NCBI GenBank assembly: GCA_011947345.1
Contig: JAAVTG010000367.1
Location: forward strand, 1-54,425
Source of the DNA: Phytophthora quininea
Taxonomy: Eukaryota; Oomycota; Peronosporomycetes; Peronosporales; Peronosporaceae
DNA: 54,425 nt
Direction of reading: 5' to 3'
The notes beneath the pieces were generated by a model, which was not told the origin of the DNA, did no database searches, and saw only the letters and a program-made list of their open reading frames with translations. Shown piece by piece: positions 53,999 to 54,425 of this stretch. Position numbers and translations under genes: made by a program. The stretch's first letter is position 1; every line of letters starts with the position of its first letter.

Positions 53999-54425
53999 AT
54001 GCGTTCAACGAAGCGTGCGCGGACATTACCAGATCTACCACCACTGTCTGCTGACGAGGACTCTGTGCGAGAGCCACAGCGACGGAACCAAGCTCTGGCG
54101 AGCCAGACACGATCCGCTGTTCCTAGTCCTCGTTCCGAGCCGAAAGCATATCCGCGCCTGCGGACGCTGGCTCAGTTGACTAGCGACTACGTTCGTGATC
54201 TACACGTTGGGAATTTCGTCGCTCGCAGTGAGATGCGATGGAAAAATTTTGATGGACCGACCACGCTAACCTCTGCAAGGGCTCGAACGGACGCCGTGCA
54301 ACAGTCAGCTGCAGTTGTGATTCAATGTATTTGGAGGAAACATGCAGCCGTGGTTGAACGCACACGTTTGGAGGCTGCTGTTCGGCAGCGCCAACTTAAC
54401 GTCGCAGCAGAAATAACGAGACATA
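53999..54425 (+). CDS. IQ-motif protein, start of gene (3' end outside window)
   Basis: From ATG at 53999 the frame is open to the window end: MRSTKRARTLPDLPPLSADE, a basic Pro/Ser region (RSAVPSPRSEPKAYPRLRTL), LTSDYVRDLHVGNFVARSEM, then AAVVIQCIWRKHAAVVERTR, an IQ calmodulin-binding motif (I-Q-x-x-x-R/K). At least 142 codons. The rest cannot be seen, so no family is given; possibilities include IQ-domain scaffold or motor-related proteins. Confidence 0.6.
   Translation, partial: MRSTKRARTLPDLPPLSADEDSVREPQRRNQALASQTRSAVPSPRSEPKAYPRLRTLAQLTSDYVRDLHVGNFVARSEMRWKNFDGPTTLTSARARTDAVQQSAAVVIQCIWRKHAAVVERTRLEAAVRQRQLNVAAEITRH

Overview
The window looks like nuclear DNA of an oomycete, most likely Phytophthora or a close relative; the species cannot be told from the sequence. 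The signs are GC-rich coding islands, short GT-AG introns of about 40-75 bp, bZIP and LURP-one-related families of oomycete type, and a heavy mixed load of transposons (LTR elements, Tc1/mariner, PIF/Harbinger, Crypton, Helitron and Fanzor relics). No tRNA, rRNA or CRISPR array was recognised.

Layout. Left island (1-4556): a class I histone deacetylase (minus, cut by the window edge) head-to-head with a NAP1-type nucleosome assembly protein, then a CAMKK-like protein kinase. A repeat-rich tract (about 4.8-27.8 kb) holds a Ty1/copia trace, solo-LTR-like repeats, a Ulp1-like protease relic, a Crypton tyrosine recombinase relic, two Tc1/mariner-type transposase relics, a truncated Fanzor, a 2.7-kb PIF/Harbinger element with matching ends and target-site duplication, and a Helitron helicase tail with a recognisable 3' end. 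Middle island (28.1-34.7 kb): a PPR-like mitochondrial protein, three LURP-one-related (LOR) genes and a bZIP gene. A second repeat tract (34.7-43.8 kb) holds a second Fanzor copy in inverted orientation, a second copy of the LTR-like repeat, relics of START-like and LOR genes, and a small secreted, probably GPI-anchored protein. Right island (43.9 kb to the end): two PPR-like genes, a coiled-coil protein, a SAM methyltransferase, a small-Tim-like protein, an FHIP/RAI16-type protein and the start of an IQ-motif protein.

The most interesting structure is at 21302-40330. Two direct copies of one LTR-like repeat bound a 17.4-kb segment that carries the middle gene island. A single Tc1 transposase gene is split between the two ends of that segment in permuted order. 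Joining the two ends across a shared 4-bp duplication (CAGT) restores an open reading frame and a typical transposase C-terminus. This is what integration of a gene-bearing circle by recombination between two copies of the repeat would leave, although other rearrangements are possible.

Nearly every long gene, including housekeeping ones, is broken by frameshifts, and every one I could resolve is explained by one or two missing bases, often in a short homopolymer. I read these as consensus deletion errors rather than real pseudogenes, so genes are annotated as single loci with the breaks noted. TE relics additionally carry true stops and truncations.
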